64,000 nucleotides of DNA, from NCBI RefSeq assembly GCF_015711015.1, contig NZ_CP064653.1, forward strand, positions 1,178,001-1,242,000. The letters are read 5' to 3'. The stretch is from Methylomonas sp. LL1 (GTDB lineage Bacteria > Pseudomonadota > Gammaproteobacteria > Methylococcales > Methylomonadaceae). The position numbers were made by a program, and so were the translations under genes. Below, piece after piece: positions 57,587 to 64,000 of this stretch (position 1 is the first letter of the stretch; every line of letters starts with the position of its first letter). The notes under the pieces are model-generated. The model saw nothing but the letters and a program-made list of their open reading frames with translations, did not search any database and was not told where the DNA came from.

Positions 57587-58297
57587 CTAATTTTGATTAC
57601 CGGCTGTCGCCGATGGGACAGTTTTCCTCAAAGACCTAGCCGTAAAACCAGCGAGTGCAATACCCATAAGCCCAAGCGTTCCCGGCTCTGGTACGGAACC
57701 AACTGCGGCAGCGACAGTGCGAAAGTTTAGCGCTTCCACCGCGTCGAGATCGTATGCTTCCGGAAAACCCACGGTACTGAAAGGCGTGGTGCTGATCTGA
57801 AAGACGCTTATCGCGTTTACCTCGACACCTTCGATCGCTATCTTCGCGATGTCCACATCCGTGGCGCAGGGCGCCACTGGGAAACATTCTTCATCGGAAT
57901 TACCGGCAAAATGAAAGACATTATAAAATTTTGAGCCATCAGTGCTAACGCCGAAGTTGAATCCCTCGGATCGGCCGAAAGTATCGTAAACTCTTAGATC
58001 GGCGCCCGGCCCGTCAAACACTTCCTCCACTCTGAACGACATAATAATGGAACCTGGCGTAACGTTATCCCCCCCGCCACCAAGAGCCAGGATCACACCA
58101 TCCAATGTGGTTACCGAAAGCGGGTCATAAACACCGGTGCCGGAGTTTCCCTTATACTTCCCCCCGCTCTGGTCAACAACGCCAAATCCATTACCGCCGA
58201 CAAAGTTGACCACCTTGTCGGCGAAGTATGCGGCATTTGCACTGCCCGATACGCCCAGAGCAGCGATAAGCCCCAGCGAAATAAAGATTTTTTCCAT
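57587..58297 (-). CDS. PEP-CTERM sorted exported protein
   Basis: A 236-residue protein with signal peptide (IFISLGLIAALGVSGSANA|A) and a C-terminal sorting signal: VPEPGTLGLMGIALAGFTA, then RSLRK. A further 11 residues follow the basic stop, more than usual. The body is beta-rich with acidic loops (DKVVNFVGGNGFG, FRVEEVFDGPGADLRVYDTFG), like a jelly-roll or lectin-type domain, and one cysteine pair (EECFPVAPCATD). PEP-CTERM proteins are processed by an exosortase, which is not in this window, and usually belong to extracellular polysaccharide systems. Confidence 0.9.
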   Translation of the reverse strand: MEKIFISLGLIAALGVSGSANAAYFADKVVNFVGGNGFGVVDQSGGKYKGNSGTGVYDPLSVTTLDGVILALGGGGDNVTPGSIIMSFRVEEVFDGPGADLRVYDTFGRSEGFNFGVSTDGSKFYNVFHFAGNSDEECFPVAPCATDVDIAKIAIEGVEVNAISVFQISTTPFSTVGFPEAYDLDAVEALNFRTVAAAVGSVPEPGTLGLMGIALAGFTARSLRKTVPSATAGNQN

Positions 58298-58402
58298 GAT
58301 TACTATCCCCCGATTGAAATTCCGTAGAAAACATTTTGTACGGATTGAATAACCCGCCCATGCGGTAAGGATTGGGTTGGAAATAACTTCCCTGAATTGC
58401 TT

Positions 58403-58430
58403 GTAGGGGGCGAATGAATTCGCCCCCTAC
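58403..58430. repeat. Perfect palindrome of the GTAGGG-CGAAT type
   Basis: 13-base arms GTAGGGGGCGAAT and its complement with a two-base centre. It belongs to the same dispersed family as the longer element at 32828-32912. It lies between the PEP-CTERM gene start and the OmpA gene end and could act as a bidirectional terminator. Confidence 0.75.
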
Positions 58431-58486
58431 AGGACATTCGAATAGCGGGAAATTATTTTTGACGGAATCCTGAAAACATAAGCCGG

Positions 58487-59374
58487 TCAGCGTGTGGCAA
58501 TATTGCCGTTTTCGTCCGACAGGATGATTTCCACCCGCCGATTCAATTGTCGACTGGCGGCGCTATCGTTATCGGCCACCGGATACTCCTCGCCGTAACC
58601 GCGAGTTCTGACACGTTCACTGTTAACACCGCCATCGACCAGTGCTTTTCTGACCGAATAAGCCCGCCGATCGGATAAGTCCTGATTGTGGTCTTCACTG
58701 CCCCGGCTATCGGTGTAGCCCTCTACCAGCACATTGTAATCAGGGTATTGATTCAGAAAATCGGCTAACTTATCAACGTTGCGCAGACCGGCCGATTGTA
58801 ATTGGGCCTTGTTGGTACGGAACAGCACATCGCTCAAGGTGATGACCAAGCCGCGTTCGGTTTGCTTGGCATTCAACTCGTTGATCAATATGTTCTGTTG
58901 CATTATCAAGGCTTGATCCCGCTCGCTATTGGCGCCGGCCAAGGCTAATTCATTCGCCTGCCTGTCCACTGTTCGTTGGGAAATTGCCGCTCGTTGATTG
59001 GCCGCGTCGGCTTCCGCCGTTCTGGCATCAAGCCGAACCTGATTCCGATTAGCCGCCGCGTTGGTGACGGCGATTTCAGCAGTTTTACGTTTGGCGGTTA
59101 CCTCGGCGATCGCCACTTGTTGCTTGGCTAAATAGGCTAGATGGTCGACGCTGTCATCGTCTTCATCTTCGCTCAAGGCTAGGTCGGCTTTATTCAGCGT
59201 ATCGGCGGCCTGTTTCATTTCCAGTTCCGCCAGTTTGGTAACCTCGACATTGGTGCGGGCGTTGTTGTAACTGTTATGCGCATCGGCCAGCGATGCATTG
59301 TGCGGCACGGAACCGCAGCCGGCCATGATCGCCGCGGCGAGCAGGGTCAGCGGAAAATAGTGGATGGTTTTCAT
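58487..59374 (-). CDS. OmpA-family outer-membrane lipoprotein with DUF4398
   Basis: A 295-residue lipoprotein: signal and lipobox LTLLAAAIMAGC, a DUF4398 helical region (SLADAHNSYNNARTNVEVTK), a long alanine/glutamine-rich coiled coil (about 60-170) and a C-terminal OmpA domain (LVEGYTDSRGSEDHNQDLSD, then RRAYSVRKAL and NRRVEIIL) that binds peptidoglycan. The ATG at 59374 has GGAG six bases upstream and is preferred to the ATG at 59386. It follows a second DUF4398 gene by 17 bp; the two are one transcription unit. Confidence 0.92.
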   Translation of the reverse strand: MKTIHYFPLTLLAAAIMAGCGSVPHNASLADAHNSYNNARTNVEVTKLAELEMKQAADTLNKADLALSEDEDDDSVDHLAYLAKQQVAIAEVTAKRKTAEIAVTNAAANRNQVRLDARTAEADAANQRAAISQRTVDRQANELALAGANSERDQALIMQQNILINELNAKQTERGLVITLSDVLFRTNKAQLQSAGLRNVDKLADFLNQYPDYNVLVEGYTDSRGSEDHNQDLSDRRAYSVRKALVDGGVNSERVRTRGYGEEYPVADNDSAASRQLNRRVEIILSDENGNIATR

Positions 59375-59391
59375 GGTGGACTCCATTAATG

Positions 59392-59784
59392 TTATTGAGC
59401 TTGACGGTCGATTTCTTGGCGTAACACCCGGTCGCCCTCCCGCAACTCGCTGGCGGCTTTTTGGGCCTTGGCCGAACGCGCCGTGGCCGCCGCGAGTTGC
59501 GCATCGACCTGTGCTTGTTCCGCCAGTTGCCTAGCCAGCAGATAATCTTCCCGCGCCATGGCCCGCTCGGCCGAGTCCATTTTCTCCATCGCCGCCTTCA
59601 GCGATACCGGTGCAAACTCGTTGCCACCGGCGCTGCTGGCACTGGTTACCGCGGCCTTGGAAACGGCCAGTTGCTCGGTCGGCGCCGGAATAGTGGCGCA
59701 ACCAACGGCTAGCAATGCAACAGCTGCGATCAAGCCGCTACCATGGCCCCTCTCAAACGATCCGTACTGGTTAAAATTTTTCAT
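59392..59784 (-). CDS. DUF4398 domain lipoprotein
   Basis: About 130 residues from the ATG at 59784 (AGGAT nine bases upstream); a longer frame to 59850 is less likely. Lipobox-type cleavage site LIAAVALLAVGC, then a helical DUF4398 region (AAMEKMDSAERAMAREDYLL, QLAEQAQVDAQLAAATARSA). Short partner of the OmpA lipoprotein downstream; in many gammaproteobacteria the two genes are paired and induced by envelope or osmotic stress. Confidence 0.88.
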   Translation of the reverse strand: MKNFNQYGSFERGHGSGLIAAVALLAVGCATIPAPTEQLAVSKAAVTSASSAGGNEFAPVSLKAAMEKMDSAERAMAREDYLLARQLAEQAQVDAQLAAATARSAKAQKAASELREGDRVLRQEIDRQAQ

Positions 59785-60121
59785 GACTTTTATCCTGTGA
59801 GTTAAACATCGAACGCTATCAACGCGGTGCTCGACGATCATTACGGGCACCTAGGCTTTCAGATGGCTGAATCAAGTTTCCATGTTGCCAGCCTTCCCTC
59901 TCCGTATCCGGACGACAGGATTGGAAAGCAAAACTGTTTTGAGGTAACTTCGGCAATGATTAGACCCCTTTTGGCCAACCAACACAGTTCGTTAGCGAAC
60001 ATAAGCACCGACGGGGGGAAATCGCTGGCTACCGACCCGACGATTGACAAGGCAACTAAAACGTTGTCTATTAATCAGCATTGAAAATTTCGTCAATGCA
60101 TCACTCTGGAGAATATCCTGC

Positions 60122-60718
60122 ATGGGCCAAAAATGGGATGGAATCGAAAGGCGTAAGTCACTAAGAGCCGGGGCCGAGGCCATGGTCGTCAGTTTGTCGC
60201 CCGCGGAAATGACGGCCCACCCCAACGAGAAGCTGCTGCATGAACTGCTGGTGCATAAGATCGAGCTGGAGATGCAGAATGAAGAACTTAGAAAAACCTA
60301 TAGTGCCTTGGAAGAAGCGCTGGACCGCTATCGAGATTTGTATGATTTTGCCCCGGTCGGCTACATCAGCATCGATCGAGAAGACGGGATTAGCGAAGTC
60401 AACCTGACCGCTGCCGCATTACTTGGAGTCGATCGCGATAAATTGATCAATCTGCGGTTCTCCAGATTTGTCGCGGATCAGAACCGTGACCACTGGCATC
60501 GCCTGTTCTGGAGTTTGATGGAATCACCCTATTTCGAGAAACAAGCCTTCGATCTAGTGATGCTGCGCGAGGATGGCTCCCAATTCCAAGCCCGTCTCGA
60601 CTGCCTGCGCTGGGAAACCTCGGATGCCTGGCCGATGTTGCGAATCACTCTGACCGAAATAGGCAAAAACTATCTGGCCGACAATCAACAGGCTATTGCC
60701 TCTAGCGCCAATCTTTAA
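60122..60718 (+). CDS. Stand-alone PAS-domain protein
   Basis: A 198-residue soluble protein. A short basic N-terminus (GIERRKSLRAGAEAM), a coiled-coil helix (LLVHKIELEMQNEELRKTYS) and one PAS domain (YDFAPVGYISIDREDGISEV to FDLVMLREDGSQFQARLDCL). In many relatives this same start leads into GGDEF, EAL or kinase output domains; here the protein stops after the PAS domain. I use the ATG at 60122; the frame continues upstream only to a TTG at 60044. Confidence 0.82.
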   Translation: MGQKWDGIERRKSLRAGAEAMVVSLSPAEMTAHPNEKLLHELLVHKIELEMQNEELRKTYSALEEALDRYRDLYDFAPVGYISIDREDGISEVNLTAAALLGVDRDKLINLRFSRFVADQNRDHWHRLFWSLMESPYFEKQAFDLVMLREDGSQFQARLDCLRWETSDAWPMLRITLTEIGKNYLADNQQAIASSANL

Positions 60719-60748
60719 TGTGCGATAACGCACCGACTTCGGCACATT

Positions 60749-60808
60749 TCTCCTGTATTTTTTTAACCGGGCTAATCCCACCGCTAACGGTGGAAAAATT
60801 ACAGGAGA
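60749..60808 (+). promoter_or_regulatory. Hairpin that buries the ribosome binding site of the next gene
   Basis: TCTCCTGTA (60749-60757) is the exact complement of TACAGGAGA (60800-60808), which is the ribosome site of the gene starting at 60814; after one mismatch, five more T-A pairs extend it. An inner hairpin CCACCG/CGGTGG with a CTAA loop (60778-60793) stacks on top. The mRNA leader would therefore hide the ribosome site in a long, AU-rich helix that could open with heat or ligand; regulation is inferred. Confidence 0.65.
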
Positions 60809-60813
60809 CAGCC

Positions 60814-61149
60814 ATGAAACACTTTAGCAAAATCGTCATTTTTTCCACCTTACTGCCATTAAGCTTTATCTGCGGCGCCGAACAGCCCAAGGAGCCGGCC
60901 ACGAGCGGCGGAAAGGCGATGGCGCCCGATCCTGGCGGCATGGATCCCGCAAAAATGGAACAACATATGAAGGACATGCAAGAGCACTCCTTGATGATGC
61001 ATGACTTGTCCAACAAAATTCTGGCCGAAACCGACCCGCAAAAACAACAAGCGCTGAAAGACCAGCAACTGGAATTAATGAAAGCCCAACATATGAAAAT
61101 GATGTCCGGGCATTCGGGCAAACCGATGGATCACAAGAAAATGCAATAA
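60814..61149 (+). CDS. Exported Met/His-rich small protein
   Basis: A 111-residue protein with signal peptide (KIVIFSTLLPLSFICGA|EQ). The mature part is hydrophilic and rich in methionine and histidine: GGMDPAKMEQHMKDMQEH, SLMMHDLSNKILA, AQHMKMMSGHSGKPMDHKKM. Such spacing is seen in periplasmic copper or silver binders, but no established family is recognisable, so metal binding is a hypothesis. AGGAG is six bases before the ATG and lies inside the hairpin described above. It is co-directional with the PAS gene and rlpA. Confidence 0.8.
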   Translation: MKHFSKIVIFSTLLPLSFICGAEQPKEPATSGGKAMAPDPGGMDPAKMEQHMKDMQEHSLMMHDLSNKILAETDPQKQQALKDQQLELMKAQHMKMMSGHSGKPMDHKKMQ

Positions 61150-61184
61150 CGCCATCGGCCGGTGATTAAATACGAAGGCCAGCC

Positions 61185-61628
61185 ATGTTACTCCGGCAAT
61201 GGTTTTCCGGTTTTCCCGGCATTGTCTTGATCGGTGCATTAGCCATATCCGGCTGCAGCTCCGACCGTTCGTCCCCGCCTGATGAACACAAACCGAAACC
61301 AAGCGCCGCCACCGGCAAGCCCTTGCACAAGGAAGTCGGCGAGGCATCCTGGTATGGGCCGGGATTTCAAGGCCGGAAAACCGCCAGCGGTGAAACCTTC
61401 GACCAAAAACAAATGACCGCCGCTCATCCCAGTTTGCCGATGGGCACCAAAGCCATTGTGACTAATTTGGATAACGGCAAAAAAGTCGAGGTCACCATCA
61501 ATGACCGTGGCCCGGCCGCCAAGGAAGACCGCGCCATCGACCTTTCCGGCGGCGCGGCCAACAGGCTCGACATGAAAAACGACGGCACCGCCCAGGTCAA
61601 GATTGAGACCAAATCCACTCGAAAATAA
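61185..61628 (+). CDS. rlpA: RlpA-like septal lipoprotein
   Basis: A 147-residue lipoprotein: lipobox IGALAISGC, a low-complexity linker rich in proline and lysine, then the double-psi beta-barrel: GEASWYGPGFQGRKTASGE, the KAIVTNLDNGKKVEVTINDR strand pair and DRGPAAKEDRAIDLSGGAAN. The catalytic D and E of RlpA lytic transglycosylases correspond to the acidic residues in these blocks. No C-terminal SPOR domain is present, so septal targeting is doubtful. It follows the Met/His-rich gene by 35 bp. Confidence 0.9.
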   Translation: MLLRQWFSGFPGIVLIGALAISGCSSDRSSPPDEHKPKPSAATGKPLHKEVGEASWYGPGFQGRKTASGETFDQKQMTAAHPSLPMGTKAIVTNLDNGKKVEVTINDRGPAAKEDRAIDLSGGAANRLDMKNDGTAQVKIETKSTRK

Positions 61629-61635
61629 TACAGCG

Positions 61636-61998
61636 CTAAGGGTTTCTCAGAACATACCACAATGGCGCCAGTAATCCGCCACCGACAATGACTCCCGCCA
61701 GCCAAACCAATATTCTTCCCAGCACGCTAACTAGAAAGTGGAAGCCTTCCCGATTGGTTGGAAAATAGACCAGGGGAATCCGGGTTTTCAGTGGCTTAGG
61801 CGCAAAGCTTCTGACGTCGACCACGAATACCGCAAGCGTCAGCAGAAAGTAAATCACGAAAAAGGCCAATATCCGCGGACTATCAACACCGTGGTGGCTA
61901 ACACCGCTGGCCTTCAAAATGCTGATCAGCGTAACGGGTATCGATAGCGTCAGGCCGGCGATGAAGGCGGTCTTTCCGTTCGCGCTGGGAAACGGCAT
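61636..61998 (-). CDS. Three-helix membrane protein downstream of shc
   Basis: A 120-residue protein with hydrophobic stretches near 12-28 (FIAGLTLSIPVTLISIL), 43-62 (ILAFFVIYFLLTLAVFVVDV) and 90-115 (VLGRILVWLAGVIVGGGLLA). No family recognised. It follows squalene-hopene cyclase by 39 bp on the same strand and converges with rlpA with a 7-bp gap. Confidence 0.65.
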   Translation of the reverse strand: MPFPSANGKTAFIAGLTLSIPVTLISILKASGVSHHGVDSPRILAFFVIYFLLTLAVFVVDVRSFAPKPLKTRIPLVYFPTNREGFHFLVSVLGRILVWLAGVIVGGGLLAPLWYVLRNP

Positions 61999-62037
61999 GC
62001 TTGAAATCCAACAAATGACTGAAAAAATATAGCGCGT

Positions 62038-63996
62038 TTATCGCTCGGACTCGTTTCGATAACGGCCCAGCGCCCACAGCGGAAAAAACTTGTCGTAACC
62101 GTGGTATTTCAGATAAAAAAACTTCGGAAAACCCGGCGCGTTAAAGCCGTCGTCGCGCCAAAAACCGTCGGCCCGCTGAGTCTTCAACAGATAAGCCACG
62201 CCGGATTCGACTTCTGGACAGCCATTTTCGCCGGCGGACAACAAGGCCAGCAATGCCAATGAGGTATGGAACGCGCTGCTGCTATCGAATTCGCCGCGAA
62301 TGCTGCTATCGTGATAGCCGGCGTTGCCCTCGCCCCAACCGCCGTCGATGCGTTGTTTGGATTTCAGCCAGACCACCGCTTTGCGTATAGCCGGATCGTG
62401 CCGGTCGATGCCGGCGTTTTCAAAACCGCTCAATACCGACCAGGTACCATAAATATAATTGCTGCCCCAGCGGCCGAACCAGCAACCGTCGCTTTCTTGC
62501 TGTTTGCGTAGGTAAGCTACGCAGCTGTCGACAACATCGCTGTATTCCAACTGCCTTAGGCCCAGTTTACCCAGCAACATGACGCAGCGACCACTCACAT
62601 CGGCGGTTGGCGGATCAAGCAGAGCGCCGTGGTCGGCAAACGGGATTTGGTTCAGATAATAATGGGTGTTGTCCGCATCGAAAGCGCCGTATCCGCCGTC
62701 AGCGGATTGCATGCCGGCGATCCAACCGGCCGCGCGCTGGATATTGTCGGCAAATTCCGGCGTGTCTGCCTGCATCATGGCATAAGCCACCACGGCGGTA
62801 TCGTCGACGTCGGGGTAATAACTATTGCCGAACTGGAAAGCCCAGCCTCCGCCGGCCAATCCTGGCCGCTGTACCCGCCAATCGCCGGGTTCGTCGCTCA
62901 ATTGCCTGGCCGCCAACCAGCGCAGGGCAGTCTTGACAGCGTATTGGCTTTTTCGATCATGGTCATAGCGGTCGACTTCCTGCAAAGCCAGCACAGCCAG
63001 GCCGGTATCCCAGATCGGCGACACACAGGGCTGGCAATAAGCCTGGTCGTCCTTGACCACCAGCAATCCGTCAATCGCGGCCCTGGCTATCTGCCGCTGT
63101 TGGTTGTCGGCCGGCAAGCCGAGATAATCCATGGCTTCGTAGGCATTGACCATCGCGGTAAAAATGGCGCCCAGGCCATCGTAAGCGTTCAAGCGCGCCA
63201 TGAACCAATCTTGCGCCTTGGCGGTGGCCTTGCGGCGGACGAAAGCGGGAATCAGCGGCTCCATCAACCGGCCGATGCGATCCAGAACCAGAATGGCCTT
63301 GCCTAAGCGGGTTTTGACGTGAGAAAAATATTCTGTTTCCCGCTCCGCCGGAATCACGAACAACTCGGCAATGCCGATCTTGAGCGGATTGCGGGCCTTG
63401 ACCTTGTAACTGCAAAGGATGGACAGCGGCACCATCACGGTACGCGACCAATAGGAAACCTTGTCGATATGAAACGGAAACCAGTTGGGCAGCAACATGA
63501 TTTCCACCGGGATAAACGGCGTGGCGCGCCAGGGCACCTGCTCGAACATGGCCAGCATGATACGGGTGAATACGTTGGCCTTGGCAGCCCCTCCCCGAGC
63601 CAAAATCCAGACTCTGGCCCGGCGCATATGCGCCGCATCCGGCGAATCGCCGGCCAGCTTCATCGCATAATAGGCTTTGATGGTGCAACTGATGTCGCCC
63701 TCTCCGCCCGTATAAAGCGGATAACCGCCGTCGTCACTTTGTTTACCGCGCAGAAAATTGGCGATCTTGGCTTGCAGCGGCTTGTCGATTTCGGCCATGT
63801 AGTGCATCATCAGGATGTATTCGGCCGGTATGGTGCAGTCCGCTTCCAATTCGAACACCCAATAGCCATCGTGGTTTTGCAAACCCAGCAAGCGGATTTT
63901 AGCTAACGCAATGGCCCTATCCAGGCTTGACGATGAATAACAGCTATCTGGGTGTCCTGAATCCGAACCGGACAGCGAAGAAGTTTCTGTTAGCAT
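62038..63996 (-). CDS. shc: Squalene-hopene cyclase
   Basis: A 652-residue membrane-associated cyclase that turns squalene into hopene, the first step of hopanoid synthesis. The acid motif DVDDTA is at about residues 391-396, and several QW-type repeats are visible (QSADGGYGAFD, QESDGCWFGRWG, RIDGGWGEGN, QRADGFWRDDG). The N-terminus (SLDRAIALAKIRLLGLQNHD) fits the family and the ATG at 63996 is near the window edge, so the start is probably correct but could lie slightly further out. Hopanoids are common membrane lipids of methanotrophs. The three-helix membrane gene downstream may be in the same unit. Confidence 0.95.
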   Translation of the reverse strand: MLTETSSLSGSDSGHPDSCYSSSSLDRAIALAKIRLLGLQNHDGYWVFELEADCTIPAEYILMMHYMAEIDKPLQAKIANFLRGKQSDDGGYPLYTGGEGDISCTIKAYYAMKLAGDSPDAAHMRRARVWILARGGAAKANVFTRIMLAMFEQVPWRATPFIPVEIMLLPNWFPFHIDKVSYWSRTVMVPLSILCSYKVKARNPLKIGIAELFVIPAERETEYFSHVKTRLGKAILVLDRIGRLMEPLIPAFVRRKATAKAQDWFMARLNAYDGLGAIFTAMVNAYEAMDYLGLPADNQQRQIARAAIDGLLVVKDDQAYCQPCVSPIWDTGLAVLALQEVDRYDHDRKSQYAVKTALRWLAARQLSDEPGDWRVQRPGLAGGGWAFQFGNSYYPDVDDTAVVAYAMMQADTPEFADNIQRAAGWIAGMQSADGGYGAFDADNTHYYLNQIPFADHGALLDPPTADVSGRCVMLLGKLGLRQLEYSDVVDSCVAYLRKQQESDGCWFGRWGSNYIYGTWSVLSGFENAGIDRHDPAIRKAVVWLKSKQRIDGGWGEGNAGYHDSSIRGEFDSSSAFHTSLALLALLSAGENGCPEVESGVAYLLKTQRADGFWRDDGFNAPGFPKFFYLKYHGYDKFFPLWALGRYRNESER

Positions 63997-64000
63997 GGTT

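Overview
The window looks like chromosome of a gammaproteobacterium, plausibly a Methylococcales-type methanotroph. The reasons are a squalene-hopene cyclase, a complete Na+-translocating NADH:quinone reductase operon, IspG of the MEP pathway, a PEP-CTERM protein and roughly 50% GC. No methane-oxidation gene is in view, so the order-level guess is inference.

Layout. (1) 1-9.7 kb: two DedA/VTT membrane proteins, a TonB-dependent receptor followed 19 bp later by a giant one-component-style hybrid sensor kinase, and a coupled folP / PLP-deaminase pair. (2) 9.8-13.1 kb: an orphan HerA-like ATPase, a decayed REP-associated tyrosine transposase (RAYT) unit with perfect 32-bp inverted ends, and an AT-rich hypothetical gene. 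(3) 13.2-19.5 kb: nqrABCDEF plus nqrM on the minus strand. (4) 19.6-31 kb: a metallophosphoesterase, ispG, a 2.9-kilocodon cyclic beta-1,2-glucan synthase and two tiny membrane proteins (DUF3309, DUF3096). (5) 31.3-53.3 kb: the accessory region, a type I secretion (T1SS) / RTX locus. (6) 53.7-64 kb: a UGT-type glycosyltransferase, oleate hydratase, a PEP-CTERM protein, two envelope lipoproteins of the DUF4398/OmpA type, a PAS protein, a Met/His-rich exported protein, RlpA, a small membrane protein and squalene-hopene cyclase.

The most interesting part is 31-53 kb. It holds one HlyD-type adaptor and one HlyB-type ABC exporter, a complete 2888-residue RTX protein whose N-terminus carries a GH24 / T4-lysozyme-like domain (E26-x8-D35-x7-T43 followed by IGIG), and, immediately upstream, a gene for an exported two-repeat protein that could be its immunity factor. 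Next to it lie a second RTX protein that has lost its secretion signal to a RAYT insertion (the signal survives on the other side of the element), a second RAYT unit, two decayed RTX mid-fragments, two paralogous small genes each followed by the orphan start of another gene, and a frameshifted copy of the ABC exporter's 5' end behind the giant RTX gene. I read this as a T1SS-delivered, modular RTX toxin/immunity array in which N-terminal domains and small partner genes have been swapped, duplicated and partly decayed around a conserved RTX carrier. The lysozyme-RTX plus exported upstream partner is the part most worth testing.

Regulatory and structural details include a terminator between nqrF and nqrM, a hairpin that buries the ribosome binding site of the Met/His-rich protein, a perfect 334-bp in-frame repeat inside the truncated RTX gene, and a cluster of different short palindromes at about 30-40 bp spacing upstream of one hypothetical gene.
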